Shown here: positions 38,592 to 46,196 of the stretch, piece by piece
Layout of the letters: each line of letters starts with the position of its first letter
Position numbering within the stretch: position 1 is the stretch's first letter
Assembly: GCF_028736215.1 (NCBI RefSeq)
Contig: NZ_CP117883.1
Location: forward strand, 6,510,001-6,574,000
Direction of reading: 5' to 3'
Length of the DNA stretch: 64,000 nt
Source: Mucilaginibacter sp. KACC 22773
GTDB taxonomy: Bacteria > Bacteroidota > Bacteroidia > Sphingobacteriales > Sphingobacteriaceae
Program-made: the position numbers and the translations under genes
The notes under the pieces: generated by a model
Databases searched by the model: none
What the model was told of the DNA's origin: nothing
What the model saw: the letters and a program-made list of their open reading frames with translations, nothing else

Positions 38592-39230
38592 GTGAAATTA
38601 TTTGAGGATACGGAACTACAGTACTTGTTGGCACGACTCCACAACAATGACGAACGCGCCTTTAACAAACTATACAGTACCTGTTTCCGCCCAATCTATC
38701 GCCGCATCTTTTCCCTGGTTAAAGACGAAGCCATAGCTGATGAGCTCGTTCAAGACCTGTTTCTTAAATTATGGCAAAATAGGGAAGATATCGATCCCCA
38801 ACAATCTTTTGAAGCCTACCTGTTTACTATTGCACAGCATCTGGTTTATGATCATTTCCGCCGGATCGCCAAAAACAAGAGACTGGTTGCCAGATTACTG
38901 CTGAACGCCACAGATTATTACCTGCATTCAGACATCCTGCTGGAAACCAAAGAAAGCCGCGAACTTCTGCAAAAAGCCATTGACCAGTTATCGCCACAGC
39001 GTCGCGAGGTTTTCACCCGCTGCAAGATCGAAGGCAAAACCTACGAAGAAACCGGCCTGGAATTGGGTATCTCCGTACCAACCGTCAACAGCCACATGAC
39101 CCAATCAATGAAGCTCGTGCGAGAATACCTACTTAAAAATCAAGACATCGCTCTTGTCTTCTTATTGTTCTTCTACTCCGTGTCCAGCATAATCCCCGAC
39201 CCTGACAACTTATTGCATCTACTACACTGA
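38592..39230 (+). CDS. ECF RNA polymerase sigma factor (sigma-70 family)
   Basis: The 212-residue product begins with a GTG codon at 38592; no better start is near. Region 2 (AFNKLYSTCFRPIYRRIFSLV, DELVQDLFLKLWQNR) and region 4 with its helix-turn-helix (LSPQRREVFTRCKIEGKTYEETGLELGISVPTVNSHM) are clear. The C-terminus is a hydrophobic tail (IALVFLLFFYSVSSII) seen in many Bacteroidota SusC-linked ECF factors. It is divergent from its anti-sigma gene with a 206-base shared promoter region and likely drives transcription of the SusC-SusD-GH29 genes. Confidence 0.92.
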   Translation: MKLFEDTELQYLLARLHNNDERAFNKLYSTCFRPIYRRIFSLVKDEAIADELVQDLFLKLWQNREDIDPQQSFEAYLFTIAQHLVYDHFRRIAKNKRLVARLLLNATDYYLHSDILLETKESRELLQKAIDQLSPQRREVFTRCKIEGKTYEETGLELGISVPTVNSHMTQSMKLVREYLLKNQDIALVFLLFFYSVSSIIPDPDNLLHLLH

Positions 39231-39255
39231 TCAACTGGTAGAAACATCAGTAGTC

Positions 39256-39293
39256 GTTGAACCATTATTTTCAGTTTTCAAAATTGGTTCAAC
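39256..39293. repeat. Inverted repeat after the ECF sigma gene
   Basis: GTTGAACCA (39256-39264) is repeated inverted as TGGTTCAAC (39285-39293), with inner ATTTT/AAAAT pairing. It begins 25 bases after the sigma stop. No T run follows, so its role is unclear; the terminator at 39346 is the better transcript end. Confidence 0.5.
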
Positions 39294-39345
39294 AGCCTCC
39301 AAAAACTCAAATAAGTGTTCAAAGAATTTCTCATTTGGGGCTACT

Positions 39346-39377
39346 AAGCCGCTTTACGAAAGTAGGGCGGCTTTTTT
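39346..39377 (+). terminator. Rho-independent terminator after the ECF sigma gene
   Basis: A 12-bp stem with two G-T pairs (AAGCCGCTTTAC and GTAGGGCGGCTT) closes a GAAA tetraloop and is followed by a run of T ending at 39377. It lies 116 bases after the sigma stop, facing the decayed xdhC-like gene. Confidence 0.8.
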
Positions 39378-39478
39378 GTTGGGATAAAGATGCGATCTGC
39401 CGTCAGAGTCATTGTTCTTTTCTTCCGAGAGCACCGGCTCCAGTATTGGAGAAGGCGAACGGTACAAGAAAAGACGAA

Positions 39479-39748
39479 TCAAAAATAATTCTTGAATGTC
39501 ATGTCAAAAGTAACGAACATGGGCTTTGAGGCATCATTACCAGTTGGCCGTTACGCAGGATATCCCCTACCCGTTAACCGTCGCTTATGCCGCCGGTTAA
39601 CTGACCATCATCGACTTACAAGCATACGGTCACCGGCTCTGCGATAAAGAAAATCGATTACGTACACCATTGTTGCCAGGGCAGGTTGTTTACCGGCCTG
39701 CATGGCCCTGTCAAAAGCTTTAACCATGTCGCTTAATTCTTTTTTAAC
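39479..39748 (-). pseudogene. Decayed N-terminus of an XdhC/CoxI-family maturation protein
   Basis: Directly after the molybdopterin-subunit stop the minus strand reads VKKELSDMVKAFDRAMQAGK, QPALATMVYV, then YRRAGDRMLV. This is the N-terminus of XdhC-type proteins, usually of the form (M)KKEL...ALATVV..GSSYRRPGARMLV. A one-base shift then continues as DDGQLTGGISDG, a stop replaces the usual CLEGD cysteine region, and RVGDILRNGQLVMM follows. A second shift leads to KPMFVTFDMT and a stop at 39479. The start codon is also gone (GTT) and the rest of the gene is absent. XdhC binds molybdenum cofactor and delivers the sulfurated form to enzymes such as the one encoded upstream. Confidence 0.75.
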
Positions 39749-41905
39749 TTAAACTTCAGCCATATTAAACGGTAATTTGCGGATGCGCTTGCCTGTCAAA
39801 TCAAAAATAGCTTCTGTTAATGCTGGTGCAAAAGGCGGTAGTCCCGGCTCGCCAACACCGCCGGCATTGGCATCATTTTCCATAATGTGTACCTCTACCA
39901 AAGGCATGTCATTAATTCTTGGCATTAAATAGTTATAAAAGTTTCGTTGTTCTACCAATCCATCTTTGAAGGTGATTTCATGAGTAGTAGCAGCGCCAAG
40001 CGCCATAACAATAGCACCTTCTACCTGAGCATGAACAATATCGGGATTTACATACCAGCCGCAGTCTACAACAGCCCATACCTTGTCAATTTTCACTTTT
40101 TCACCTTTCTTTTTCGATACCTTAACAATTTGGCCAACGGTGGTTCCAAAGCATTCAGTAATGGCAACCCCAAATCCGTCGCCTTTATTTTTCGCCTTCC
40201 AGTCCGAAACCTGTTCCATTTTGTCAATCAGTTTTTGTTCCCGCTCTTCGTTTAAATAGGCTCGTCTAAAATCAAGCGGGTCTTTACCTGCAAGGTGAGC
40301 CATTTCGTTCAAAAAACTTTCATAAGCAAAGCCATTGGTTGATGCGTATACTGATCGCCACCAGATATTTGGAATGGGTGTTTCAAACGGCACATCGGCA
40401 AAGCTAATGTCTTTTATGCTTTTATAATATGGGGCCAGGAAACCTTCGGTAGTGCTACGGTTAGCTTTATCTTTGGCCCCCCCCTGCCAGTGCGCTGTGT
40501 TTTGCCCTGCCATCCGGAACTTTAAAGCGCTTAGTTGCCCGTTGGTTATGGCACCCTGGCAGCGGTACGATACTCCGGCCCTGTATGGGCCTTGTGTCAT
40601 GTCGTCTTCCCTGGTCCAAACTACCTGCACAGGTGCCCCCGTTTCTTTCGAGATCAGGCAAGCCTCATGAGGATAATCCATGAATGCCTTTCGCCCGAAA
40701 CCGCCGCCTAAAAAGCTCATATTAACAATCACTTTTTCTTTCGGCAGCTTAAACTGTGCGCACATGTAATCCTGCACCCATTCGGGTGCCTGTATCGGCC
40801 CCCATATTTCCAGCTTATCCGGCTGGTAAAAAGCAACACAATTCAGTGGTTCCATGGCGCTGTGCGATTGGTATGGCGTTTCATAAACCAGGTCCAGCTT
40901 TTGGGTCGCTGTACTTAATATCGCATCCGGGTCGCCCTGTTTTCTTGCGGATAATCCTTCCTCATTATTGATGAGCTCCTTTTGTTTTTTATAAATATCG
41001 GGGGTGTTCATATGCTCAAACCCGCTGTCGTCCCATTCAATGGTTAAAGCTTTGCGGCCCTGTATGGCGGCCCAGGTGCTATCGGCCACCACCGCAACGC
41101 CATCCCTGAAAGTTTGAAAAACGCCTGTTTGTATTTTAAATACTTTTTTAACCCCCGGAACTTTTAATGCCGCACTGGCATCAAATGACTGGAGTGTTCC
41201 GCGTAAGCGTGGGTTGCGCTCTACCACGGCATATAGCATGCCCGGAAGTTTAAAATCTAACCCGAAAACGGCTGTGCCGTTGGTTTTTAATGGAGTGTCC
41301 TGCCTGTGCAGCGGTTTGCCTATCTGTTTGTAATCGGAACGTTTTTTCAGTACAACATCTTTAGGGGCTTCCAGCTTAGATGCTGCCTCAACCAGTTCGC
41401 CATAATGAAATTTCTTTCCTGTTGGGCGGTGGATCACGTGCCCGGCTTCGGCATGACATTCCGTTGCCGGTACATTCCATTTAGCGGCTGCTGCCGTTAT
41501 CAGCATCTCGCGTGCTGATGCACCTAATTTCAATAAATTCTTGTACGAACCACGAATGGTAGAACTGCCACCCGTTACCTGGTTGCCGTATTTTTGACGA
41601 TCGCCCTGTGCAAAGCGTATGTTTACATCATTTAAATTTACTTCCAGCTCTTCTGCAACAATCTGCGGAACGGATTGGTAAGCACCCTGGCCCATCTCGG
41701 CCCGGTGGCTGAAAATGGTAACCTTGCCATTCGTGTCGATATGTATCCAGGCATTCATCTCTATATCCGAAGCCACCGCCGAATCTGCGGCAGCAACCTT
41801 AGCTTCTTCGGCGCCCGACGGAAAATACAGGCCAACAAGCAAAGCTGTTCCGGTAAGGCCTGCCGCCCTTAAAAAGTTTCTTCTTGATATGTTACTCACA
41901 CTCAT
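39749..41905 (-). CDS. Tat-exported molybdopterin-binding subunit of a xanthine dehydrogenase-family hydroxylase (IorB-like)
   Basis: The 718-residue protein opens with a Tat signal (SRRNFLRAAGLTGTALLVG). Family features follow: GQGAYQSVPQIVAEELEV, the GGGFGRKAFMDYP cofactor loop, and the catalytic Glu686 in GVGEPGLPPFAPALTEA. It best fits the isoquinoline 1-oxidoreductase beta-subunit/aldehyde oxidoreductase type, which hydroxylates N-heterocycles or aldehydes using molybdenum-cytosine or -guanine pterin. Being Tat-exported it must fold with cofactor in the cytoplasm and act in the periplasm. It is third in an operon with the cytochrome and 2Fe-2S genes. The natural substrate is unknown. Confidence 0.9.
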   Translation of the reverse strand: MSVSNISRRNFLRAAGLTGTALLVGLYFPSGAEEAKVAAADSAVASDIEMNAWIHIDTNGKVTIFSHRAEMGQGAYQSVPQIVAEELEVNLNDVNIRFAQGDRQKYGNQVTGGSSTIRGSYKNLLKLGASAREMLITAAAAKWNVPATECHAEAGHVIHRPTGKKFHYGELVEAASKLEAPKDVVLKKRSDYKQIGKPLHRQDTPLKTNGTAVFGLDFKLPGMLYAVVERNPRLRGTLQSFDASAALKVPGVKKVFKIQTGVFQTFRDGVAVVADSTWAAIQGRKALTIEWDDSGFEHMNTPDIYKKQKELINNEEGLSARKQGDPDAILSTATQKLDLVYETPYQSHSAMEPLNCVAFYQPDKLEIWGPIQAPEWVQDYMCAQFKLPKEKVIVNMSFLGGGFGRKAFMDYPHEACLISKETGAPVQVVWTREDDMTQGPYRAGVSYRCQGAITNGQLSALKFRMAGQNTAHWQGGAKDKANRSTTEGFLAPYYKSIKDISFADVPFETPIPNIWWRSVYASTNGFAYESFLNEMAHLAGKDPLDFRRAYLNEEREQKLIDKMEQVSDWKAKNKGDGFGVAITECFGTTVGQIVKVSKKKGEKVKIDKVWAVVDCGWYVNPDIVHAQVEGAIVMALGAATTHEITFKDGLVEQRNFYNYLMPRINDMPLVEVHIMENDANAGGVGEPGLPPFAPALTEAIFDLTGKRIRKLPFNMAEV

Positions 41906-41935
41906 GGCATTCTGGTTAAGTGGTTAGGCTGTCAA

Positions 41936-42577
41936 TTACTTCTTTGGTGCATATGCCCCGGTGGTAAGCCAGGTTATCCATGCTTTTTTAAATGCCGCGT
42001 GGCTCATGGGCGGCAGGGTACGGCCTTCGCCGGGGTTCCAGCCACTTAAAACTAAACCGTCATCAGCATGTGCAATCAGCTTCTGCATATCCTTATGGCC
42101 ATTTTGTTTTGGATCAACAATCTGTTTGGCCAATTGCCGCGGGCTCCTGCCCTGGAATATCATCTTCATATCTGCCGGGGGCAAATGCCAGTTGGGGTTG
42201 CCGGGCGGAGTATGCAATCCCAGAGTGTTTGTTGCCTGGTGGCAGTTGGCGCATTTCATGGCATAAACACCTTTGCCATCAACTCCCCTTTGGGGCGACA
42301 TGGTATGCAGGTGACTGTCGTCGCCCTGTAAAGGAATATTGCCCGAGGGGTGACAGTTCATACATCGAGCGCTCATCAAAACGCTATAAACCTGCTTAAA
42401 CGCCTTAACCGATGCCGCACTATCTTTCCTGATGACGATAGGAGCAACGGCTTTTTTTGGGGGTTCGGAGTTTAGCCCGAAAGCCATGATAACTATGGCA
42501 GATAACAATACGCCAACTACAGCAAAGGCTTTTGCGACGCTTGTATAACGAGGCTTATTTTTTAATTGTTTCTTCAT
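41936..42577 (-). CDS. Membrane-anchored dihaem cytochrome c
   Basis: I place the start at the ATG at 42577, which overlaps the stop of the 2Fe-2S gene in an ATGA junction. The 213-residue protein has one N-terminal membrane/signal helix (FAVVGVLLSAIVIMAFGL) and two haem c motifs, CMNCH and CANCH. Its position between the two hydroxylase subunits suggests it accepts electrons from the 2Fe-2S subunit and passes them to the respiratory chain, as described for cytochrome-linked isoquinoline/aldehyde oxidoreductases. This electron path is inferred from gene order. Confidence 0.85.
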   Translation of the reverse strand: MKKQLKNKPRYTSVAKAFAVVGVLLSAIVIMAFGLNSEPPKKAVAPIVIRKDSAASVKAFKQVYSVLMSARCMNCHPSGNIPLQGDDSHLHTMSPQRGVDGKGVYAMKCANCHQATNTLGLHTPPGNPNWHLPPADMKMIFQGRSPRQLAKQIVDPKQNGHKDMQKLIAHADDGLVLSGWNPGEGRTLPPMSHAAFKKAWITWLTTGAYAPKK

Positions 42578-43047
42578 TTGCTGGCGCTCTCCTTTCTCTG
42601 CAATTCTGCAGCTGTATGAATAGCTTTGCGGATACGCTGATAGGTGCCGCATCGGCAAATATTACCGGCCATGGCCGCATCAATATCGGCATCGCTCGGG
42701 TTGTTATTTTCGCGCAGCAACACCGCTGCCGACATGATTTGCCCCGAATGGCAGTAACCACATTGCGGCACCTGCTCCTGATTCCAGGCAAGCTGGGCGG
42801 GGTGATCATTATTTTTAGAAAGACCTTCAATGGTTACCACGTTTTGACCTTCGGCCCGGCTTACCTTGGTTACACATGACCGAACTGCTTCGCCATTCAG
42901 GTGAACAACGCAGGCACCACATTGTGCCACGCCGCAGCCAAATTTTGTACCAGTGAGGCCAATAATATCCCGTATTACCCACAACAGCGGCATATTAGGG
43001 TCTGCGTCAATCTGATGGGATGTTCCGTTTACATTAATGTTGATCAT
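42574..43047 (-). CDS. 2Fe-2S subunit of the molybdenum hydroxylase (IorA-like)
   Basis: A 157-residue protein with the two iron-sulfur domains of xanthine dehydrogenase-family small subunits. The ferredoxin-like domain has CGVAQCGACVVH plus a later Cys (VRSC), and the helical domain has CGYCHSGQ and CRCGTY. All eight Cys ligands are present. It transfers electrons from the molybdenum site of the large subunit. It has no signal peptide, so it must cross the membrane with the Tat-bearing large subunit. It is the first gene of the three-gene operon and overlaps the cytochrome gene by four bases. Confidence 0.93.
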   Translation of the reverse strand: MININVNGTSHQIDADPNMPLLWVIRDIIGLTGTKFGCGVAQCGACVVHLNGEAVRSCVTKVSRAEGQNVVTIEGLSKNNDHPAQLAWNQEQVPQCGYCHSGQIMSAAVLLRENNNPSDADIDAAMAGNICRCGTYQRIRKAIHTAAELQRKESASK

Positions 43048-43102
43048 AGCATTTATAATTGGTATTAAATATTAAAGCTTCGACTGCTATTTTTAGATAT
43101 TG

Positions 43103-43110
43103 CAAAAATA
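43103..43110 (-). promoter_or_regulatory. Candidate -7 element TATTTTTG for the hydroxylase operon
   Basis: On the minus strand TATTTTTG matches the Bacteroidota -7 consensus TAnnTTTG and lies 55 bases before the ATG of the 2Fe-2S gene, just beyond a terminator that isolates the operon from the upstream AraC gene. A -33 TTG at the right distance is not obvious. Confidence 0.4.
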
Positions 43111-43112
43111 TC

Positions 43113-43146
43113 AAAAAAGCGTCCCGGTATCTCACCCCCGGAACGC
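43113..43146 (-). terminator. Rho-independent terminator upstream of the hydroxylase operon
   Basis: On the minus strand GCGTTCCGG (43138-43146) pairs with CCGGGACGC (43119-43127), one mismatch, followed by six T (43113-43118). It would stop transcripts coming from the AraC gene, 215 bases upstream, before the hydroxylase operon begins. Confidence 0.7.
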
Positions 43147-43257
43147 CATTACCTTTAGGTAATCAACTAAATCACCAATTTCATGCTGGTGATGCCTTTG
43201 GCGCTTTCCGGAAGCACATTAATGTCGTGTCAACGATAAATTGACGGATTGTCTTTA

Positions 43258-43320
43258 GTCCAAAGTCTTAAGTTCTAAGTCGAAAAAGGAAAAATTCAAC
43301 TTTAGACTTACGACTTAATG
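43258..43320. repeat. Short repeat of AAGTC/TAAGTC units in inverted arrangement
   Basis: Repeated AAAGTC, TTAAGT and TAAGTC units on the left (43261-43282) are mirrored by GACTTACGACTTAA on the right, agreeing at 12 of 14 positions with the left arm. It lies just past the AraC stop. It resembles small intergenic repeats that occur many times in Sphingobacteriaceae genomes, but only one copy is seen here. Confidence 0.45.
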
Positions 43321-43360
43321 CTATTGACTTAACACTATTATATATAACTTTAATAAGTAT

Positions 43361-44257
43361 TCAATTCAATGAACGGTATTCATGGGGTGTTTGGCCCACC
43401 TGTTTTTTAAACAATCGTGTAAAGTGCTGCGGGTATTTAAAACCTAACTCATAAGCAACCTGGTTCACGGTTTTTTCGCCATCGAAAATCTTTTCTTTGG
43501 CAAGGTCAATAAGTTTAAATTGGATATACTCCTGCGCGGTTTTGCCGGTTTCTTTCTTCACAAGATCGCCAAAATAATTTGGTGATAAATTTAATTCTTC
43601 TGCACAATAGGCAACCGAGGGCAGGCCAACTGTTTGAGGTTTTTCTGAAGAAAAATAACTATTTAATAGCTTTTCGAACTTTTCAATGGTACCCTTATAC
43701 ACGTGGTCGCGGGTGATGAACTGCCTGTCGTAAAAGCGAACGCTGTAATCCAAAAACAATTCAATATTAGATACAATTAACCTCTTGCTGTGTTTATCAA
43801 TACCCCGTTCCAGTTCGTAGTTTATTTTTGAGAAGCAATCCAGTACGATACTTCGTTCCTTTTCAGATAAATGCAGCGCTTCGTTTGATTGGTAGCTGAA
43901 AAAGTTATAGTCCTGAATATGTTTTCCCAACGATGTACCATGAATTAAATCTGCATCAAAAGCCAGTACATGGCCTTTGGGCTGGTAGTACTCGCCATTG
44001 CTGTTTACCCCAGCCACTTGTCCCGGCGCCATAAAAACTAATGTACCCTCCTGGTAATCATAGGTATTACGACCATAAACCAGGTCGCCGCATTTAACAT
44101 CTTTTAAAAATACGATGTAAAAGCCAAAATACATTTGTGAGCCTTGCCGCGGGGCAGCCTTTGACAGGTCGACCACGCTAACCAATGGGTGCCTGGTTTC
44201 ATTGTTATTAAATGCATTGTATTCGCTAATCGTATTAAAACGCCGCATGCTGTCCAT
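43361..44257 (-). CDS. AraC-family transcriptional regulator
   Basis: I use the ATG at 44257 (MDSMRRFNTIS); a TTG two codons upstream is less likely. The 298-residue protein has an N-terminal cupin-like sensing domain (about residues 1-170, with EGTLVFMAPGQVAGV). A C-terminal AraC double helix-turn-helix follows (about 195-298), including LNLSPNYFGDLVKKETGKTAQEYI and NQVAYELGFKYPQHFTRLFKKQVGQTPHEYR. It lies divergent from the carboxylesterase and the eight-gene redox operon and is the likely controller of both, since the same 62-bp sequence precedes each. Its ligand is unknown. Confidence 0.92.
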   Translation of the reverse strand: MDSMRRFNTISEYNAFNNNETRHPLVSVVDLSKAAPRQGSQMYFGFYIVFLKDVKCGDLVYGRNTYDYQEGTLVFMAPGQVAGVNSNGEYYQPKGHVLAFDADLIHGTSLGKHIQDYNFFSYQSNEALHLSEKERSIVLDCFSKINYELERGIDKHSKRLIVSNIELFLDYSVRFYDRQFITRDHVYKGTIEKFEKLLNSYFSSEKPQTVGLPSVAYCAEELNLSPNYFGDLVKKETGKTAQEYIQFKLIDLAKEKIFDGEKTVNQVAYELGFKYPQHFTRLFKKQVGQTPHEYRSLN

Positions 44258-44328
44258 AATCAATTCTTTTAATTCGAATTTACATTATTAATCAGTGCAT
44301 TAATCATACCAGCGTGCAAATCAGTAAT

Positions 44329-44390
44329 AATGGTAGAAACATCCGTAATCTGTATCCTATCCCCATAAATAAAAGGTTACACTTTTGTAT
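44329..44390 (+). promoter_or_regulatory. 62-bp promoter element, copy 1 (before the carboxylesterase)
   Basis: This segment matches 46119-46180 at 46 of 62 positions without gaps. The best-kept blocks are AATGGTAGA, CCGTAATCTGTATCC, AATAAAAGG and CTTTTGTAT or its one-base variant. The last block resembles the TTTG core of the Bacteroidota -7 element. It ends 85 bases before the esterase start and lies 71 bases from the divergent AraC gene. Confidence 0.65.
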
Positions 44391-44475
44391 AGCGATCAAT
44401 ACGCGGTAACTGTGTTTTAGCGCCTCGGTGCTTAACAACTGTACACTGGAACACATCAATTAAACCAAATAAATT

Positions 44476-46089
44476 ATGAAAAAAATCCTGTTAGCGCTTA
44501 CGCTTCTTATTGCCCTTTCGGCGCGCGCTCAACAAACAGCAGGTACAGCAGCGGCGCCAACGGTTCGCACAGCTTCGGGCGTTTTACGCGGTGTAACCGA
44601 AGGTGGGGTTTCTATTTTCAAGGGGATTCCCTATGCGGCCGCGCCCGTAGGCGAATTCCGCTGGCGCCCTCCACAGCCATTATCTGCGTGGAAGGGTGAA
44701 CGTGATGCCACTAAGTTTGGGGCAGACCCGGCGCAAATGGGCTGGCCCCGTAACGGCAGTAAAATTTCAACAACATCTTCTGAAGACTGCCTGTATTTAA
44801 ACATATGGAAGCCTGCAAACGCTAAGCAAGGCGCTAAACTACCTGTAATGGTTTGGATTTATGGCGGAGCATTTGTATTTGGCAGCGGCGCTCAGCCAGA
44901 TTATTCAGGCGTACAGTTTGCAAAACAAGGAGTAATATTAATCACCTTTAACTACCGCGTTGGGCGCCTCGGCTTTTTCGCCTTCCCGGCACTTAGTGCC
45001 GAACATCCTAACGAACCTAAAGGAAACTATGCGTTTATGGATCAAATAGCAGCTTTGAGATGGGTGCAGCAAAACATTGCGGCATTTGGCGGCGATGCTA
45101 AGAACGTTACTATTTTCGGCGAATCTGCCGGGGGCGTTTCTGTACAGTCATTGCTAACCATTCCATCTGCAAAAGGCTTATTTCAAAAGACGATAGTAGA
45201 ATCAGGCGGCGGTCGCGATGGCGTGCTTACCGGGCGGCCGATTGATAAAGAAAATGCTGACAAATACTATCCTGTTTCGGCCGAAACAATAGGTATAAAC
45301 TTTGCAAAAAAGCATGGCATTGCTGGTACAGATGCTACAGCATTAGCCAGCCTACGTCGGCTTAGTATAGAGGATGTTGTAGATGGCGGCCAGGAAACTG
45401 ACGGACAAGGCGGAGCACCTATCTATCCGGGGCCTATACTGGATGGCAGGTTAGTTGTTGAAACCGCGCAAAGCGCATACAACGCAGGCCGGGGAGCAAA
45501 AGTGCCGTTGATGATAGGATCCAACAGTGCAGAAGTACCCGCAGGTTTTGTAAACGCTGCTTCAAAAGATGAACTCTTGAGTTTGTTTGGCAGTATGAAG
45601 GATGATGCAAAAGCGGCATACGATCCCGACGGCAACACCGATTTAGCAAAAATGCTTACCTTGGTAAATACTGATAAAGTATGGGCCGAGCCCGCCCGTT
45701 TTACCGCAAGGGCTTTTGCCGCCAAAGGCGCCCCTGCTTACATCTATTTGTTTTCTTACATATCACCTTCAGCACAGCAGTGGATGAAATACGGGGCCGC
45801 GCATGCATCTGAAATTGGGTATGTATTCAATAATTTAACAAGCAGGAACGGGGCCGTAATAGCGGCTAAAGATATGGAGGTGGCCAAAATGATGAACACC
45901 TATTGGGCAAACTTTGCCAAAACGGGCGATCCAAATGGAGGTAGCCTGGCCAAATGGCCGGCATATGACCCTCAAAAGAATGAACTGTTAGAGATACAGG
46001 CAGATGGATCTGCCGAAGGAAAATCCGATCCCAAGAAAGCGAGATTGGACGTGATTGAAAAAGCCGTTACATCGGGAAATCTTCATTAA
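44476..46089 (+). CDS. Secreted type-B carboxylesterase/lipase
   Basis: A 537-residue protein with a signal peptide ending near SARAQ. It has the type-B carboxylesterase hallmarks: oxyanion motif YGGAFVFGSG, nucleophile Ser217 in FGESAGG, the EDCLYLNIW disulfide-loop motif and a catalytic His in AAHASEIGYVF. Members hydrolyse a wide range of carboxyl esters; the substrate here is not predictable. It is transcribed away from the AraC gene and has the same upstream 62-bp element as the redox operon that starts 108 bases later, so the two units are likely co-regulated. Confidence 0.92.
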   Translation: MKKILLALTLLIALSARAQQTAGTAAAPTVRTASGVLRGVTEGGVSIFKGIPYAAAPVGEFRWRPPQPLSAWKGERDATKFGADPAQMGWPRNGSKISTTSSEDCLYLNIWKPANAKQGAKLPVMVWIYGGAFVFGSGAQPDYSGVQFAKQGVILITFNYRVGRLGFFAFPALSAEHPNEPKGNYAFMDQIAALRWVQQNIAAFGGDAKNVTIFGESAGGVSVQSLLTIPSAKGLFQKTIVESGGGRDGVLTGRPIDKENADKYYPVSAETIGINFAKKHGIAGTDATALASLRRLSIEDVVDGGQETDGQGGAPIYPGPILDGRLVVETAQSAYNAGRGAKVPLMIGSNSAEVPAGFVNAASKDELLSLFGSMKDDAKAAYDPDGNTDLAKMLTLVNTDKVWAEPARFTARAFAAKGAPAYIYLFSYISPSAQQWMKYGAAHASEIGYVFNNLTSRNGAVIAAKDMEVAKMMNTYWANFAKTGDPNGGSLAKWPAYDPQKNELLEIQADGSAEGKSDPKKARLDVIEKAVTSGNLH

Positions 46090-46118
46090 CCTGCTATCCG
46101 TTTTACCAAACCTGTAAA

Positions 46119-46180
46119 AATGGTAGATGATACCGTAATCTGTATCCCATTCCGGCGAATAAAAGGAACGACCTTTGTAT
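46119..46180 (+). promoter_or_regulatory. 62-bp promoter element, copy 2 (before the redox operon)
   Basis: Second copy of the element at 44329-44390. Its final CTTTGTAT lies 17 bases before the ATG at 46197. If this is the -7 box, transcription starts close to the gene, leaving an almost leaderless mRNA and making the ATG at 46197 a better start than the one at 46185. Confidence 0.65.
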
Positions 46181-46196
46181 TATAATGTATATGACA

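Noticed and set aside
29353..39345. The 9-base sequence GGGCTACTA occurs near 29367 and near 39337, bracketing the fucoside locus, like attachment sites of a 10-kb island.
   Set aside because: Nine shared bases found after the fact are too few; the sequences around them do not match, no integrase is present and no tRNA is seen at either end.
39257..39529. A 90-codon rightward frame after the sigma gene.
   Set aside because: It runs through an inverted repeat and a strong terminator and overlaps the decayed xdhC-like gene on the other strand.
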